A stretch of 64,000 nt of DNA from Girardinichthys multiradiatus (GCF_021462225.1 NC_061804.1:39287475-39351474); one strand, 5' to 3'; counted from the stretch's first letter, positions 1-12,019 are shown. Numbers and translations: made by a program. The notes: a model not told the origin generated them from the letters alone.

Positions 1-1150
1 TCTCACTATGATATTGAACTGAAGTGCATTAGTTCAGTACACAGTTATGGGCTGCACATGCTCTGCTAATTTAAAGAAAGCATCTTTAAAGCAAAGGTTC
101 CAAACTGACCCTGAACAACTGCAACTAAACCATAGATGCATCCTAACTAAATGTATTTCCATAACTGACCATATGGGCAAATTTCAGAATTTACATATAA
201 AAAACAGTCATGTTGCTGTGAAAAATGTCAATTTTTATATTTTTTAAGAATAGTACCTGCTTTCAAGAAACAAATTAAAACATATGTTATTTGTCACCCT
301 CTCTAGCTTCTGTTTGCATCATGTCAGATGCATTGTGGTATGCTCACTCACAGCTGTAAGCACACAACAAGCCGTTGTATTTGCTCATCAGGTGTAAGAG
401 AACCCAGGGTCAGGTGGACTGTTGTACTTCTGCAGTTCTAGCTTTTTTTCTAGATAACAAGTTGGTAAAGCTTTAAGGGCAGCCATGCAAATAGTTTTCC
501 ACTCCATACATTACACTATCAAGGGAGGGATGCAGTCAGTTGCATCCCCCCCCAACCCCCTTAAAAATGTGTTTAGCAAGAAGTGAGAAATGTCTTTCTC
601 AGTAGCTACATGAGCAGATTTAGCCAGCTCTGATGCACGTTCAACCAGTGGTAGTCTTAAGTAGCTGGAGCATCCTAGTTTACAGGTATTACTAACTACG
701 AATCCTGGAGGTAGGTTATTTTCAGTGTGCCTGGTGGGGATTAGTTGCCAGCGTTTTCCTGGGGTGAGCTGTTTCCTTATTGGCTCTCAGCGTGAAGAGC
801 TTTAGTAGCTGTTAATGTGGCCACTTTGTCGTCAGTCCTCACATGTGCAGTAGCCACATGGCTTTGATCGTTTGGATCAGTCAGTAAAAATTGGTGGTAA
901 GTATCTGAGGCAGTCCTTTTAAATGAAACCATTGTATACTCTTTCTGGGAAATATTTACCTCGTTTAGTTTCATGTCCTTTTTGGACTCGATTGAACTAT
1001 TTTCCATCACCACAACAGAAGCTTTTCTTTGTCAAGAAAGAGCTAACACTATGTAATCAGTTAAATAAAATAACATAAAAAGATTTTCGGCTTTTCCCAC
1101 TTGATTGTAATGCATGCAGATTGAGCTCATCTTGCTTGTTTTGTGTCCAG
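1..1150 (+). other. dgat2 intron 1 or upstream flank; no gene seen
   Basis: No exon-1-like ATG reading frame for the dgat2 N-terminus was found here, so this is most simply the 3' part of intron 1. It contains a short C-rich run near 548-562. The short open frames on both strands have no recognisable product. Confidence 0.5.
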
Positions 1151-1279
1151 GAACCGGCTCCACCATCCTCTCCTCCCTGCAGGACCTGCCCACAGCGTTG
1201 TGGCCCTGCAGTTCCAAGATGAAAAAGCATCTGCAGGTCATCTCCGTACTGCAGTGGGTCATCTCCTTCTTAGCCATGG
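1151..1279 (+). CDS. dgat2: dgat2 coding exon 2
   Basis: Acceptor tgtccag and donor gtgagt. Enters with two bases of a split Gly codon, reads GTGSTILSSLQDLPTALWPC and then the first hydrophobic stretch LQVISVLQWVISFLAM, and leaves one base of the next Gly codon. This matches the human start of exon 2 (GTGSSILSALQDL). The preceding exon is not in view. Confidence 0.93.
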
Positions 1280-4200
1280 GTGAGTGTTTGTGTGTTAGCT
1301 CATTAGTCTCAGCTTAAGAAGGCCAAACCACAAGTGCTTGCTTTGTAACCCGTCGGCCTTATCTCCTCTTACTCTGACAAGTGTAAATAAATTTAAATGT
1401 GATTTAAAGTACTCTTGTTCTGTTTTGCCTCTGTGTCTAGGTATTGCCTGTACGTTGTTGTTGATTTACATGTTCTGCACTGATTGCTGGCTAATTGCTG
1501 CCCTTTACACCGCCTGGCTCATTGTTGACTGGAACACCCCGAAACAAGGTAGAAAACAAGTGTATACATGAAATTATGTTGCTGACACCTGCGACATCTT
1601 TGTAAGGTGTGATCGTACGTGAGTGCATGCAGGGACATTGTTGGGTTGTCATCATGATGTCATGTAAAAAAACTACAGTGACTAACTCTGTATTACCAAG
1701 GCATTGGGTAATCCCCTTCGTAAAGATAAAGAAACAAGAAATGCATTGTGTCTTGAATGAGTCCTCTTAGGAAATCATCAGAACATGGTGTATTTCCTAA
1801 CTGCTTCAGTAGGCTTTTTGACTAACAGTGCAATTTCACTGCCCGTCTGAGACGAGAGGCTGGCTACCAAATGATTTTTTTGGACCAATATCAGTCCATC
1901 AGCTGACTTGGTTTCCAATTTATGTGCTTAGAAAAAAGTGAATCGTCAAATTTTTACAAACAAGTCAGTGGCGTTGTGAAGCACAGTTTCCATCAGCTTA
2001 GAAATATAACAAAATAAAGATATTTTTATCTCTCAAGGACAAGAAAATAAACTTTTTGCATCTATTTGTGGAACATTGTAACTCTTTTCATGTGGTTCTC
2101 AATTAGTCCAACAGGTTTGTTCAGATTGTAGCTGCCAAACATTGAACTGGTATGAGTGAGAAAAGTAACATTTAGCTTCATTTTTCTTTTCCCCTGGTTA
2201 TCAGTGTTCTGTTCAGTGTTGCTTGCTTCTAATTCCTGTGAGATGCTTTTGATGCATACTTCTATTCTGAATTGATTTAATAGTCAGGTATTTTACTTCA
2301 TAGACAAAAAAAATCAGTTAAGTCCTAAAATATAGCAATGTGAAGCTTGTGGAAGGATAACAAAACTCTGTAATAAAAAGCAATTCCATCAAGTACAAAT
2401 AGAATTTATGGGAAATTGAAAATTGTATAAAGTCAAGTCAAGTTTATTTATATAGCGCTTTTCAGCAACAAGGCACTCAAGGCGCTGTACATAAGGAAAA
2501 ACATTACAATGATACAGAAAATCAAACAACAGAGGTAATAAAAAAAAAAAGAATAGAATGATGGATAAGAAAATGAAAGGAAAATTGGACTGAAAACTTA
2601 ACTAATAATGTTTATAGAACACATTCAAAGCCCAATCTAAACAAATAAGTTTTTAATCTTGATTTAAAGCATTTTAGGGTTTCGGCGCTTTTACAGTTTT
2701 CTGGGAGTTTATTCCAGATTAGTGGAGCATAAGAACTAAAAGCTGCTTCTCCATGTTTGGTTCTGGTTCTGGTTCTGCAGAGTAGATTTGAGCCAGAAGA
2801 CCTGAGAGGTCTGGGTGGTTGATACACTGACAACAAGTCTGTAATGTATTTTGGTGCTAAGCCATTCAGTGATTTATAGACTAACAGAAGTATTTTAAAC
2901 TCTATTCTCTGAGCTACAGGGAACCAGTGTAGGGACTTTAGAACCGGGGTGATGAGCTCCACTTTCTTAGTTCTAGTGAGGACGCGGGCAGCAGCATTCT
3001 GGATCAACTGCAGTTGTCTGATTAACTTTTTAGGCAGATCTGTGAAGACACCGTTGCAGTAATCAATTCTTCTAAAGATGAACAAATGAATTAGTTTTTC
3101 AAGGTCCTGCTGAGACGTTAGTCCTTTAATCCTGGAGATGTTCTTTAGGTGATAGAAGGCCGACCTTGTTACTGTCTTTATGTGCCTCTGAAGGTTCAGG
3201 TCTGAGTCTATCACTACACCAAGGTTTCGAGCCTGACTGGTGGTTTCTAGCTGTATTAACTGAAGCTGTGTGCTAACTTTTAAACGCTCTTCCTTTGGTC
3301 CAAAGATTATTACTTCAGTTTTGTTTTGATTCAGCTGAAGAACGTTTAGGGCCATCCATGCATTGATTTCTTCTAAGCATTTACCCAGCGCTTGAATGGG
3401 TTCATGGTCACCTGGTGACATTGTAACGTATAGCTGTGTGTCGTCTGCATAGTTATGATAACTTACGTTGTTGTCTATTAAAATCTGAGTTAGGGGGAGC
3501 ATGTAGATAGTGAATAGGAGGGTCCCTAAGATGGACTCTTGGGTAACGCCACATGTGATTTTTGTGGTCTCTGATGTAAAGTTACCTACTGACACAAAAA
3601 GTCCCTGTCCTTCAAGTAGGATTTAAACCAATTGAGTGCTGTACCAGAAAGGCCGACCCAGTTTTCCAGGCACTCTAATAAAATGGAGTGATGCAGCACT
3701 AATGTCCAATAATATCAGCACTGTGGTTCTTCCACAGTCTGCATTTCTACGGATGTCATTGAACACCTTGACAAGGGCAGTCTCTGTACTGTGGTGAGCA
3801 GGAAGCCTGACTGGAAGACATCGAAGCAGTTAGTTGTTGTTAGGACGTTGTTTAACTGTTGAAACACAGCTTTTTCAATAATCTTCCTGATTAAGAAAGT
3901 TTTCTCAGGGATTTAGTAAACAAAAATAATTCTAATGATCCTGACTAATGTAAAGCAGGAAAAGTTGGTCTGATTTAATGTCTGACAGTGAGAAAAAGCT
4001 AAGTCTGTAAGTCTTCATTAACTCTAGTCTTCTTTTTGTTATTTCAGTGATGTCTCATTTTTTTCTTCAGGTGGCAGGAGGTCTTCTTGGGTGAGAAACT
4101 GGACAGTATGGACATATTTCCGAGACTATTTCCCTATCAGGGTAATTATGTCAACTTTCCAGTGAACTATTGCAAGTTTAAGCAGCTACAGATTTCAAAA

Positions 4201-7200
4201 TTCAGAGGCAAAGCAAAGAAAATGCAACCAAAAGAGAAATAAAACCTGAAAACCTGACTTGTTCTGATTTTGTAGTCAGAGTCAGTAGTGTATGACACAG
4301 CAGCTGGGTGAAGGTCTTCTATTATCCTCCTGCAGATAAGCCTTACCAGGGCTGGATGGCGTATCAGCCATCTGCTCCAGAGGTGTCCCTTGTCCCTTGT
4401 TAATGATGGAGGGTTCACGTTGGTTTGGAGTTTGAGCCTTTGTTCTGTTTGATAGTACTCGGGTATCTGGTTAATCCTTGCTTAGCCTGCAGCAGGGTGT
4501 AATCACACAAAAACACTGGCACAAAACCCATCCACGCTTGCCCCATGCAGAGGCTGGTACAGTAGCTGTCACTGGATGGGCCAAAGGTCAAGGCTGAAGC
4601 GTGTTTAAACAGAGGATATCGCCTTCTGATTGTTGTAGTCAGCTGTCGTAGGATTTCTCTGAATCATCAGCTGTTGAACAAAGATGTACAAAACTTCATG
4701 AAATGGTTCCCAAAACCGTTTAGAAATGATCTTTATGTTTTAAATGGTTCGCTATTTGGTATATATATTTATACACAAACATAATACACACTGACACTAT
4801 TTTTAAATATAATTCTGAAACACCAACTTCATGACTGAAGAACACATTCTTTTTGTAGTGCCTTGCAACTGCCGAAGTAAGAAATAAGCAGGAAAATGGG
4901 AAAAACCGAGGGAAAACAGGGCCCATTGAACGAACCAATCAATGTTTGTGTGGCCAAAACCCCAATACATTCAAACCTTCTGCTTACAGTCTGCTGATTT
5001 ACCTGACTTAACTGGACAGGATTTTTAAAGCAAGGCTGAAATTGAAAAAAGGATGTTGATTAAGTCAGGAAGGAATTTTATCTAGTCAACACAAAGTAGT
5101 GCATTGTTGTGAAGGGAAAGCAAGAGATGGTTTTCACATTTTTTTAATAATAAATATCTGAACGATATCACGTGTATTCAGCTCCCCTGAGTCAATACCT
5201 AGTAGAAACACCATCCCCTGCAATTACAGCTGGTAGTCTTTTGAGGTATGTCTACCAGCTTTCTACATCTGGATCCTGAATTGTATTCCTGTTCGCCTTT
5301 GCAGAACACCTTAAATGCAGTCAGACTGCATGGAGAGCATCTGTGAGCATCAGTTTTAAGCTGGATTTAGGTCTAGACTAGGCCATTCATACACATGACT
5401 TTGTTTTGATCTAAACCATACTATTGTAACCGTGTGTTGACTGCTGGAAGGTGAAGGTTCCCCCCAGACTCATGTCTTTTGTAGGCTTTAACAGCTTTTC
5501 TTCCATTTGTTTCTGCTGTGTTTGTCCATTTACCTCCCTATCAGTTCTGACCAGCTATCCTGTCTTTGTTTCGCCATGGAGATGGTGGTTCAGGTTCATG
5601 TACCATGTTAGTTTACTACCTAGCATAGTGTTTTACTTGCCAGCCAAAATGCCTAATTTAGGTCTCCTCTGATCACTGTGAACCAGTTACTATTTAAGTG
5701 AGGTCAGAAGGCAGTGATTGCACTTAATTGTATTTAAGGGCCCCTATGTGCAAGGGGTCAAATACAAATGCACATCACACTTTTAAGATATTTATTTGTG
5801 AAAAGTTTTATAAACTGTTTAATTTTCTTTCAGCTCCCAGGTATCCACTACTTGATTGGTTGGTGACACAATAAATAAATAAAAATTCCAGGCACCAAGC
5901 AGTGCAAAAAAAACAGACACATCAGACATTACAATGCATTGTTTTAAGAACAAAAATCCTGTTTTCAGTTCCATGAGTTTGAGGGAGCTGAGCTTTGTCA
6001 ATTATATTGATCTGTGCTGTTTGTACTGTGGAACTGCTTGTCTTTGTCCATTTGAGATCCAGCTGGCTTTCCACATGTTTGTCTTGTGTTAGAAATATCA
6101 ATTCTACTGTGTCCTGCATGAGTCAACGTCAGGCTGAAATGCACACTTACAATAGATCCTCATGAAGTATCCTGCTGCCTCCATAGATAAAAAAGAGAAC
6201 AAACAGATGTGTGCTGAGGAATCAGTCAGCTGAAGAGCAAGCGGGTTTTATCTGGTGTGATCAACAGGCTGTTATTTATGAGCTGGAAGCCAACAGGTCA
6301 AAGTCTGAGCATATGTTTGTGTGGAAGTGAATACAGCAGTAAGTTTGGATTTGGATTGATTGAAAAGTGTCAGATAAACACTGTTCTGGAATCTGATGTA
6401 AGCCCAAAAAACCTGAATTACTGCTATATGTTTGCTCCAGCCAGTGAATCTGTTCTCTATTCATTCCCCCTGACTGTACGGGATGTAAGGGTTCACAGCT
6501 GCCATGCTATAAGGTGGGATCTTTGTGCACTCTGCAGAGCTTGTAATGCACATTCTTCATTTAGGATTGTGCAAATTTACAACTCGAGAGTGAAATCGAG
6601 ATCTTGAAATAGTTCAGAAAGGTAAAAGTCCAAAGTTGCCAGACTGAACAGGTGCATGCTATGGACAGTGGGTCAGTAATTTTATGATTGTGTTTGAGGA
6701 GAGAGAGGAGATTTCTGTTTGGTTTCAGCTGATAACGATGTCCTAGTTTCTGGCAGAGTTCCCAAATCCTTGGTAAAGACTATTTCTCAAAAACAGTAAT
6801 ATCACAGTCAATATCTAAATGTCGTTTAATGCCTCCCAGCACACAAATAACTCATAAAAAAGGAAAATCGCAGCAGCCCAATCAGTTATTTAACATGAGA
6901 TTATACTGTAAACAGTTTTCGGACTCCTAACCTGACTATGTTTGTATGAAACCTTCATAAAGACTTGGTGCATCTAGCCTTACGCTCTTTATGTTTGTCT
7001 TGCAGCTCATTAAAACCCACGAACTGCTTCCTAGCCGGAACTACATATTGGGCTACCATCCGCATGGTATCTTCTGCTTTGGTGCTTTCTGCAACTTCGG
7101 GACGGAAGCAACAGGATTCTCTGAGAAATTTCCTGGGATCAAGCCCTCCCTGGCAACTCTGGCAGGAAACTTCCGCTTGCCAGTCCTTCGAGACTACCTG

Positions 7201-9974
7201 ATGTCTGGGGGTGAGAAACTTTGGGAGGTGCTGGAGTCAAGTTTGACCTCTTGGAATGTTTAATGATGCTGATAATCGTATTTGTCAGAGGGCTGACCCT
7301 TGTCCTGTTGTCCAGCTTCAACAGCTTCTGTTTATTGCTGATTTTATTGATTTATAGAACTTAAAGCACTCTGAGTGCTTCATCTTTGCCCAGCGATACC
7401 TTCTAGATACTTGGGTTATTGCAGAGTTATACATGTTGTTTTTTTTTTGTTTATATATTTTTTGGCACTAGTGGCCTTTATTTTTATTTTTTTTGACAGT
7501 AGGCAGACAGGAAAGAAGGGTAGAGAGAGGGGGAGACATTCGGCAAATGTTGCCGGGTCTGGGACTCGAACCGGCCGGTTTGAGGACTGCAGCCTCTGTA
7601 TATGGTTGCGCGCCTAACATCTACACCATCAGCACCGTTTATACATGTTGTTTTGATGGAAAACAATCTCCTAGAGTTCTATTTGCTGCTTTTAAAACAC
7701 ATTTAATAAGTATTTATTACAGTTAACATAGAAGTACCCCCTCTTTTACATGTCAGGACATAATAAAAATGATCTGATCATTACCCGGTTCAACAATAAT
7801 TGAACTTTGAGTATACAAAGCACATTTCCTTTTGCATTTAATGTTTGCAAAATTACTGCATCCTTTGAACCAAATTAACAACTACACCCATTATGTTTCC
7901 ATATCATTTTTTCATTGCAGGTATCTGCCCAGTGAACAGGAACTCTATGGACTACCTGCTCTCGTGTAATGGGACAGGGAATGCTGTGGTCATTGTTGTT
8001 GGAGGAGCAGCAGAGTCTCTGCAATGTGCACCGGGCATGAATTCTGTCACCCTAAAGAACCGCAAAGGCTTTGTAAAGCTGGCCCTGCAGAAAGGGTAAG
8101 TGTCCGCTGTAATACTGGGACATAAACACACACCCACACAAGCTTCAAGGACTCAAAATACGAGACTCAGCCAAATCTGTTATGAACATGTCTCTGCTGT
8201 GAACCTCAGGAATGAATAAATCCTAGATGATTAACCTTAGAAAGGTTAAAAAAGGCCCAGAGAGAGCGTTACCAAATCTTTTATGAATGTGCCGTGTTGT
8301 GTTGAACATCTCGTGGCATGGCCTACCTGTTCTGAAAGGTCAAACAGAGTGAACCGGTCCTGACCTACCCTTAGCAATACATTAATCGCCATTATTAACT
8401 GCATTGCTAAGTCATCTTGGTTTGTCTCTAGCCCAAACATGGCTGGATTATCATATCACTGGGTGCACCTTTTTCTAAGAAGCTTAGAGCTTGCTCGAAA
8501 AAGACATGCAGTTATGTAGACCTCCATTCATAACAAGTAGGTTAACATTTTAGCCCGCAAGTCAGGAGTGTTAAGTTCAGGGCACTTTGGACACACTTTC
8601 TAGAACTAGTTAAATGCTTATAAAATAGGAATGATGATGCAATCAATTGAATTTCCTGTTAAGAAGGAAACTAGTCTTGAGGGTGATATTCTTGTAAAAT
8701 CCTAAAAATGTTGCGTCAGACTACTGGAGAAGGTAAGCAGATGAACTATCCTTAAAATTCTCCAACTAAACGTCAATCCTGAAAGTTTTTAATTTGTACA
8801 ATCCCCTTGCACAATTGTTGTGCCTCGCCAGAACAAAAACTCAAGTGTTTCTGCAGAATAGCCCTGAAAATAGCCTGCTAATGCCAACGGTGTTTTTGTG
8901 TGACCCAAACTGACTTTAGACATTAAGCCAGCTGTAAACAAAAGCCAAACCCACCTGCTTTTGGTTGTTGTTGTCAAGTTAAAGCTTGGTTAAGTAGAGA
9001 TGTGTACTTACACTGAGCCCTCTAATGATGATTGTTTTCCATGCCAAGTCATTTTCTGAAATAATGATTATATAACAATTAAAACATAAAAACTTATAAT
9101 GTAGGTTGTTAAACTAACTGGATAACACATCAGTTATGTGCAACAGATGGAAAGAAATGCTGTTTAATAAAGGAACTTCTAAATCAACATTTGCCAATGG
9201 AGACCAGTAAAGGCTAAATATTCCTCTTTTCCACTCTTTTTATGGTTTCTAGGTTTAACTTTCCAGAATGTTAAAATTAAATGAGTTACTTTCTCTGATC
9301 TTTTAGGTCTGACCTGGTTCCTGTGTATTCTTTTGGAGAGAATGATGCCTACAAGCAGGTGATCTTTGAGGAGGGGACCTGCAGGAGAGCTCTGCAGAGG
9401 AGGTTACAGAAGATCTTGGGCTTTGCCCCATGCCTTTTCTACGGCAGCTCCTGGGGAATCGTGCCTTTTTGCAATCCTATTACCACCATAGGTGAGGTTT
9501 GTTTGCATTAGTTTTAAGATGTGCATTTAGACAAAAAACTGTTTTCTGAGAGTTCGGCACTGTTTTGCAAAATGATTAAGGGATCCCCCCCCACGCACAC
9601 ACACACAATTTTTAACACATTCCTCTGATTGGATGGAGACTGTGAACATTAATTTTCACTGATTATCAACTGGATTTCAATCTGGACTTTGACTAGGCTT
9701 AATTGGGTGTCAGGTCGTAAACGTCCAAAATGTTTTATGAGTTTAACAGATAACAGTTAACAAAGCCAAGTTTGTCTCTAAACAGTCCTTTGTCATTGCT
9801 ATTGGTCTTGTTCTTACAGTTGGTGAGCCAATCACAGTGCCTAAAATTGAGGACCCAACTAAGGAGATGGTGGATCTTTACCATGGAATGTACATCAGGT
9901 CTCTCCAGTGCCTTTTTGACAAGTACAAGACCCGCTTTGGTTTGAAAGAGAGTGACATCCTGCACATCCAGTGA
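1151..9974 (+). CDS. dgat2: Diacylglycerol O-acyltransferase 2, exons 2-8 (5' partial)
   Basis: Integral ER and lipid-droplet enzyme that joins a fatty acyl-CoA to diacylglycerol to make triacylglycerol. Seven coding exons are seen: 1151-1279, 1441-1548, 4071-4141, 7006-7210, 7921-8095, 9307-9491 and 9820-9974, all with AG/GT borders and continuous phase, giving about 341 residues to a TGA at 9972-9974. Visible landmarks in order are the paired hydrophobic segment (LQVISVLQWVISF, then CTLLLIYMFCTDCWLIAALY), the YFP motif (RDYFPIR), the HPHG active-site motif (GYHPHGIF), and the DGAT2-family block NRKGFVKLALQKG followed by LVPVYSFGE. The human protein is 388 residues, and its exon 1 encodes a short N-terminus that I could not find in 1-1150. 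Exon 7 looks about six residues shorter than human between PCLFYG and SWGIVPF. Sequence similarity to human DGAT2 is from memory. The neighbour uvrag supports orthology. Confidence 0.96.
1441..1548 (+). CDS. dgat2: dgat2 coding exon 3
   Basis: Acceptor gtctag and donor gtagaa. Encodes IACTLLLIYMFCTDCWLIAA and then YTAWLIVDWNTPKQ, the second half of the membrane hairpin of DGAT2. The preceding intron is only 161 bp. Confidence 0.94.
2432..3915 (-). mobile_element. 5'-truncated LINE Q1 (reverse transcriptase 3' half)
   Basis: A non-LTR retrotransposon fragment in dgat2 intron 3, read on the - strand. An open frame at 2612-3595 (327 codons) contains the RT box [10 protein letters not shown] and a C-terminal region ending FRLGFECVL. 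Weaker coding similarity continues up to about 3915 with frameshifts. The 3' end, at the low-coordinate side, has a tail with a TATATAAATAAA-type signal and repeated TTGAC units at 2432-2446, typical of fish LINE tails. The exact clade (Rex1-like, L2 or CR1 group) is not decided here. It is closely similar to copy Q2 at 46172. Confidence 0.85.
2612..3595 (-). pseudogene. LINE Q1 reverse transcriptase C-terminal open frame
   Basis: 327 codons without a stop, covering the catalytic YADD-type box (YADDTQLY) near residue 49 and the thumb and connection region (for example [14 protein letters not shown]). It is truncated at its N-terminus by 5' truncation of the insertion and by frameshifts upstream, so it cannot encode a full polyprotein. 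Confidence 0.8.
4071..4141 (+). CDS. dgat2: dgat2 coding exon 4 (YFP motif)
   Basis: Acceptor tcttcag and donor gtaatt. Encodes RRSSWVRNWTVWTYFRDYFP and IR. The YFP tripeptide is a conserved DGAT2 motif. The last codon is AGG (Arg) where human has Gln; this follows from placing the donor after the first G at 4141, the only placement that keeps frame with exon 5. Confidence 0.92.
4142..5069 (+). other. dgat2 intron 4, first part; nothing recognised
   Basis: AT-rich intronic sequence. I found no exon, RNA gene or recognisable repeat in this stretch. Confidence 0.5.
5070..5890 (-). mobile_element. Degenerate Tc1-like relic J
   Basis: Old Tc1/mariner copy in dgat2 intron 4. It begins with a decayed inverted repeat (TTTTATCTAGTCAACACAAAG, near 5076) and ends with the mirror segment containing TATTTATTTGTGAAAAG near 5790. 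The interior carries eroded - strand transposase sequence, with the typical leader text about 5185-5260 and a block near 5440-5520. It belongs to the same old family as the relics at 13820, 25882 and 33355. It has many frameshifts and no usable frame. Confidence 0.7.
5891..7005 (+). other. dgat2 intron 4, last part; nothing recognised
   Basis: Intronic sequence. A 116-codon frame at 6257-6607 has no family resemblance and is treated as chance. The acceptor of exon 5 closes the region. Confidence 0.5.
7006..7210 (+). CDS. dgat2: dgat2 coding exon 5 (HPHG active site)
   Basis: Acceptor cttgcag and donor gtgaga. Encodes LIKTHELLPSRNYILGYHPH followed by GIFCFGAFCNFGTEATGF and the segment LATLAGNFRLPVLRDYLMSG. 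HPHG is the catalytic signature of the DGAT2/MOGAT family. Confidence 0.96.
7437..7645 (-). mobile_element. tRNA-derived SINE
   Basis: Short interspersed element in dgat2 intron 5, - strand. On that strand the head reads GATGGTGTAGATGTTAGG, an A-box-like segment, followed by GGTTCGAGTCC, a near-perfect RNA polymerase III B box (revcomp of 7563-7573). The body ends in a T-rich run at 7437-7500, corresponding to the A-rich 3' tail. A second, more decayed member lies at 29188-29342. Confidence 0.75.
7921..8095 (+). CDS. dgat2: dgat2 coding exon 6
   Basis: Acceptor attgcag and donor gtaagt. Encodes ICPVNRNSMDYLLSCNGTGN, the glycine-rich VIVVGGAAESLQCAPG and the start of the conserved RKGFVKLAL block. 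Confidence 0.96.
8096..9306 (+). other. dgat2 intron 6; nothing recognised
   Basis: Plain intronic sequence with no identifiable repeat or RNA gene. Confidence 0.5.
9307..9491 (+). CDS. dgat2: dgat2 coding exon 7
   Basis: Acceptor ttttag and donor gtgagg. Encodes SDLVPVYSFGENDAYKQVIF, then EEGTCRRALQRRLQKILGFA and PCLFYGSSWGIVPFCNPITT. Compared with human (PCIFHGRGLFSSDTWGLVP) about six residues are missing between the Gly and the Trp-Gly pair, with frame kept. Confidence 0.95.
9635..9705 (-). mobile_element. Short Tc1-like relic M
   Basis: About 70 bases in dgat2 intron 7 resemble the leader segment shared by the old Tc1 relics of this window (GGATTTCAATCTGGACTTTG). The fragment is very short, so the call is tentative. 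A short CA run lies just upstream at 9593-9606. Confidence 0.35.
9820..9974 (+). CDS. dgat2: dgat2 terminal coding exon 8
   Basis: Acceptor cttacag. Encodes VGEPITVPKIEDPTKEMVDL, then YHGMYIRSLQCLFDKYKTRF and GLKESDILHIQ, stop TGA at 9972. The C-terminus aligns with the human end (KTKFGLPETEVLEVN). Confidence 0.96.
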
Positions 9975-10609
9975 GAGGACGAGGAGCTCCTGCTGAACAT
10001 CCCTCCTCGTCCTACCTCAGCTGTCTGGTTCATCTCTGGACTGTGAAACCATACAAGAATAGATGTCTGCTAAAGAAATCTCCGTTCACTGCAGTGTTCA
10101 TAAAGTACACTCACACAGCTGGAGCTTGAGCTCAGGAAAAGACTGGCTTCAAGAATGATTGTCTCACTGCAGACCTTTTTTTGGACAGAGTTGCACCAAA
10201 TATAACATCAAAAAATGTGCGTTTTGGGTTCATTCAGTTTCTCAGAGTAGATTTTTGATATGCACAGTCTCATCAGTGCAGAGGGGGGTAAGCTCCACTA
10301 GGTGGAACTGCAGAGAAATTTGGAAAACATGCCAATGTCTTCCACTACCAGTGCATTGGTGACACTTGTTCTTATGCGCTTTTTCACCCTATTACCTGCT
10401 AAACGCACAAATAATCCAAGTGGAAAGCACCCTTAGTAATGGGCTGACAAGCCCAAATGTTAATTGAGCCAAAGATGTTTTTCCCACCTCATATGCATTG
10501 ATTTCTATTAGATGTAAACAGAAAGTATCAATTTTCTACACGCTGGATTGACATTGTAAATGGACGGTACACACGTGCCTGTAATTGTTATTGCCATAAA
10601 GTATTAATA
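9975..10609 (+). other. Probable dgat2 3' UTR and downstream flank
   Basis: Non-coding sequence between the dgat2 stop codon and Tc1 copy A. No canonical AATAAA was seen before the transposon begins at 10610, so the cleavage site is unknown; a weaker CATAAA occurs near 10596. Confidence 0.5.
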
Positions 10610-10809
10610 CAGGTCCTTCTCAAAATATTAGCATATTGTGATAAAGTTCATTATTTTCCATAATGTCATGATGAAAATTTAACATTCATATATTTTAGAT
10701 TCATTGGACACTAACTGAAATATTTCAGGTCTTTTATTGTCTTAATACGGATGATTTTGGCATACAGCTCATGAAAACCCAAAATTCCTATCTCACAAAA
10801 TTAGCATAT
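10610..10809 (+). repeat. Left 200-bp inverted repeat of Tc1 copy A
   Basis: Pairs with 12020-12219. Ends with the inner TTAGCATAT core. Confidence 0.9.
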
Positions 10810-10886
10810 TTCATCCGACCAATAAAAGAAAAGTGTTTTTAATACAAAAAACATCAACCTTCAAATAATCATGTATAGTTATGCAC

Positions 10887-11891
10887 TCAATACTTGGTCA
10901 GGAATCCTTTGGCAGAAATGACTGCTTCAATGCGGCGTGGCATGGAGGCAATCAGCCTGTGGTACTACTGAGGTCTTATGGAGGCCCAGGATGCTTCGAT
11001 AGCGGCCTTTAGCTCATCCAGAGTGTTGGGTCTTGAGTCTCTCAACGTTCTCTTCACAATATCCCACAGATTCTCTATGGGGTTCAGGTCAGGAGAGTTG
11101 GCAGGTCAATTGAGCACAGTGATACCATGGTCAGTAAACCATTTACCAGTGGTTTTGGCACTGTGAGCAGGTGCCAGGTCATGCTGAAAAATGAAATCTT
11201 CATCTCCATAAAGCTTTTCAGCAGATGGAAGCATGAAGTGCTCCAAAATCTCCTGATAGCTAGCTGCATTGACCCTGCCCTTGATAAAACACAGTGGACC
11301 AACACCAGCAGCTGACACGGCACCCCAGACCATCACTGACTGTGGGTACTTGACACTGGACTTCTGGCATTTTGGCATTTCCTTCTCCCCAGTCTTCCTC
11401 CAGACTCTGGCACCTTGATTTCTGAATGACATGCAGAATTTGCTTTCATCCGAAAAAAGTACTTTGGACCACTGAGCAACAGTCCAGTGCTGCTTCTCTG
11501 TAGCCCAGGTCAGGTGCTTCTGCCGCTGTTTCTGGTTCAAAAGTGGCTTGACCTGGGGAATGCGGCACCTGTAGCCCATTTCCTGCACACGCCTGTGCAC
11601 GGTGGCTCTGGATGTTTCTACTCCAGACTCAGTCCACTGCTTCCGCAGGTCCCCCAAGGTCTGGAATCGGCCCTTCTCCACAATCTTCCTCAGGGTCCGG
11701 TCACCTCTTCTCGTTGTGCAGCGTTTTCTGCCACACTTTTTCCTTCCCACAGACTTTCCACTGAGGTGCCTTGATACAGCAATCTGGGAACAGCCTATTC
11801 GTTCAGAAATTTCTTTCTGTGTCTTACCCTCTTGCTTGAGGGTGTCAATAGTGGCCTTCTGAACAGCAGTCAGGTCGGCAGTCTTACCCAT
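10887..11891 (-). pseudogene. Tc1 transposase pseudogene of copy A
   Basis: Same length as the copy B gene but carries two premature stops: TGA at 11106-11108 replaces the Trp codon of the [11 protein letters not shown] motif, and TAG at 10965-10967 lies further on. The 261-codon frame before the first stop keeps the N-terminal DNA-binding region and two catalytic Asp (SDESKF and QHDLAPAHS) but loses the Glu of PIENLWD. Predicted inactive. Confidence 0.95.
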
Positions 11892-12019
11892 GATTGGGGT
11901 TTTGAGTGATGAACCAGGCTGGGAGTTTTAAAGGCCTCAGGAATCTTTTGCAGGTGTTTAGAGTTAACTCGTTGATTCAGATGATTAGGTTCATAGCTCG
12001 TTTAGAGACCCTTTTAATG

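Noticed and set aside
1..1150. First exon of dgat2
   Set aside because: No frame resembling the conserved N-terminus with a donor in the right phase was found.
6257..6607. 116-codon + strand frame in dgat2 intron 4
   Set aside because: No family signal and no intron-exon support.
7563..7573. tRNA gene suggested by a perfect B box
   Set aside because: The flanks do not fold as a tRNA and a T-rich tail follows; it is a SINE head. A decayed second copy supports this.
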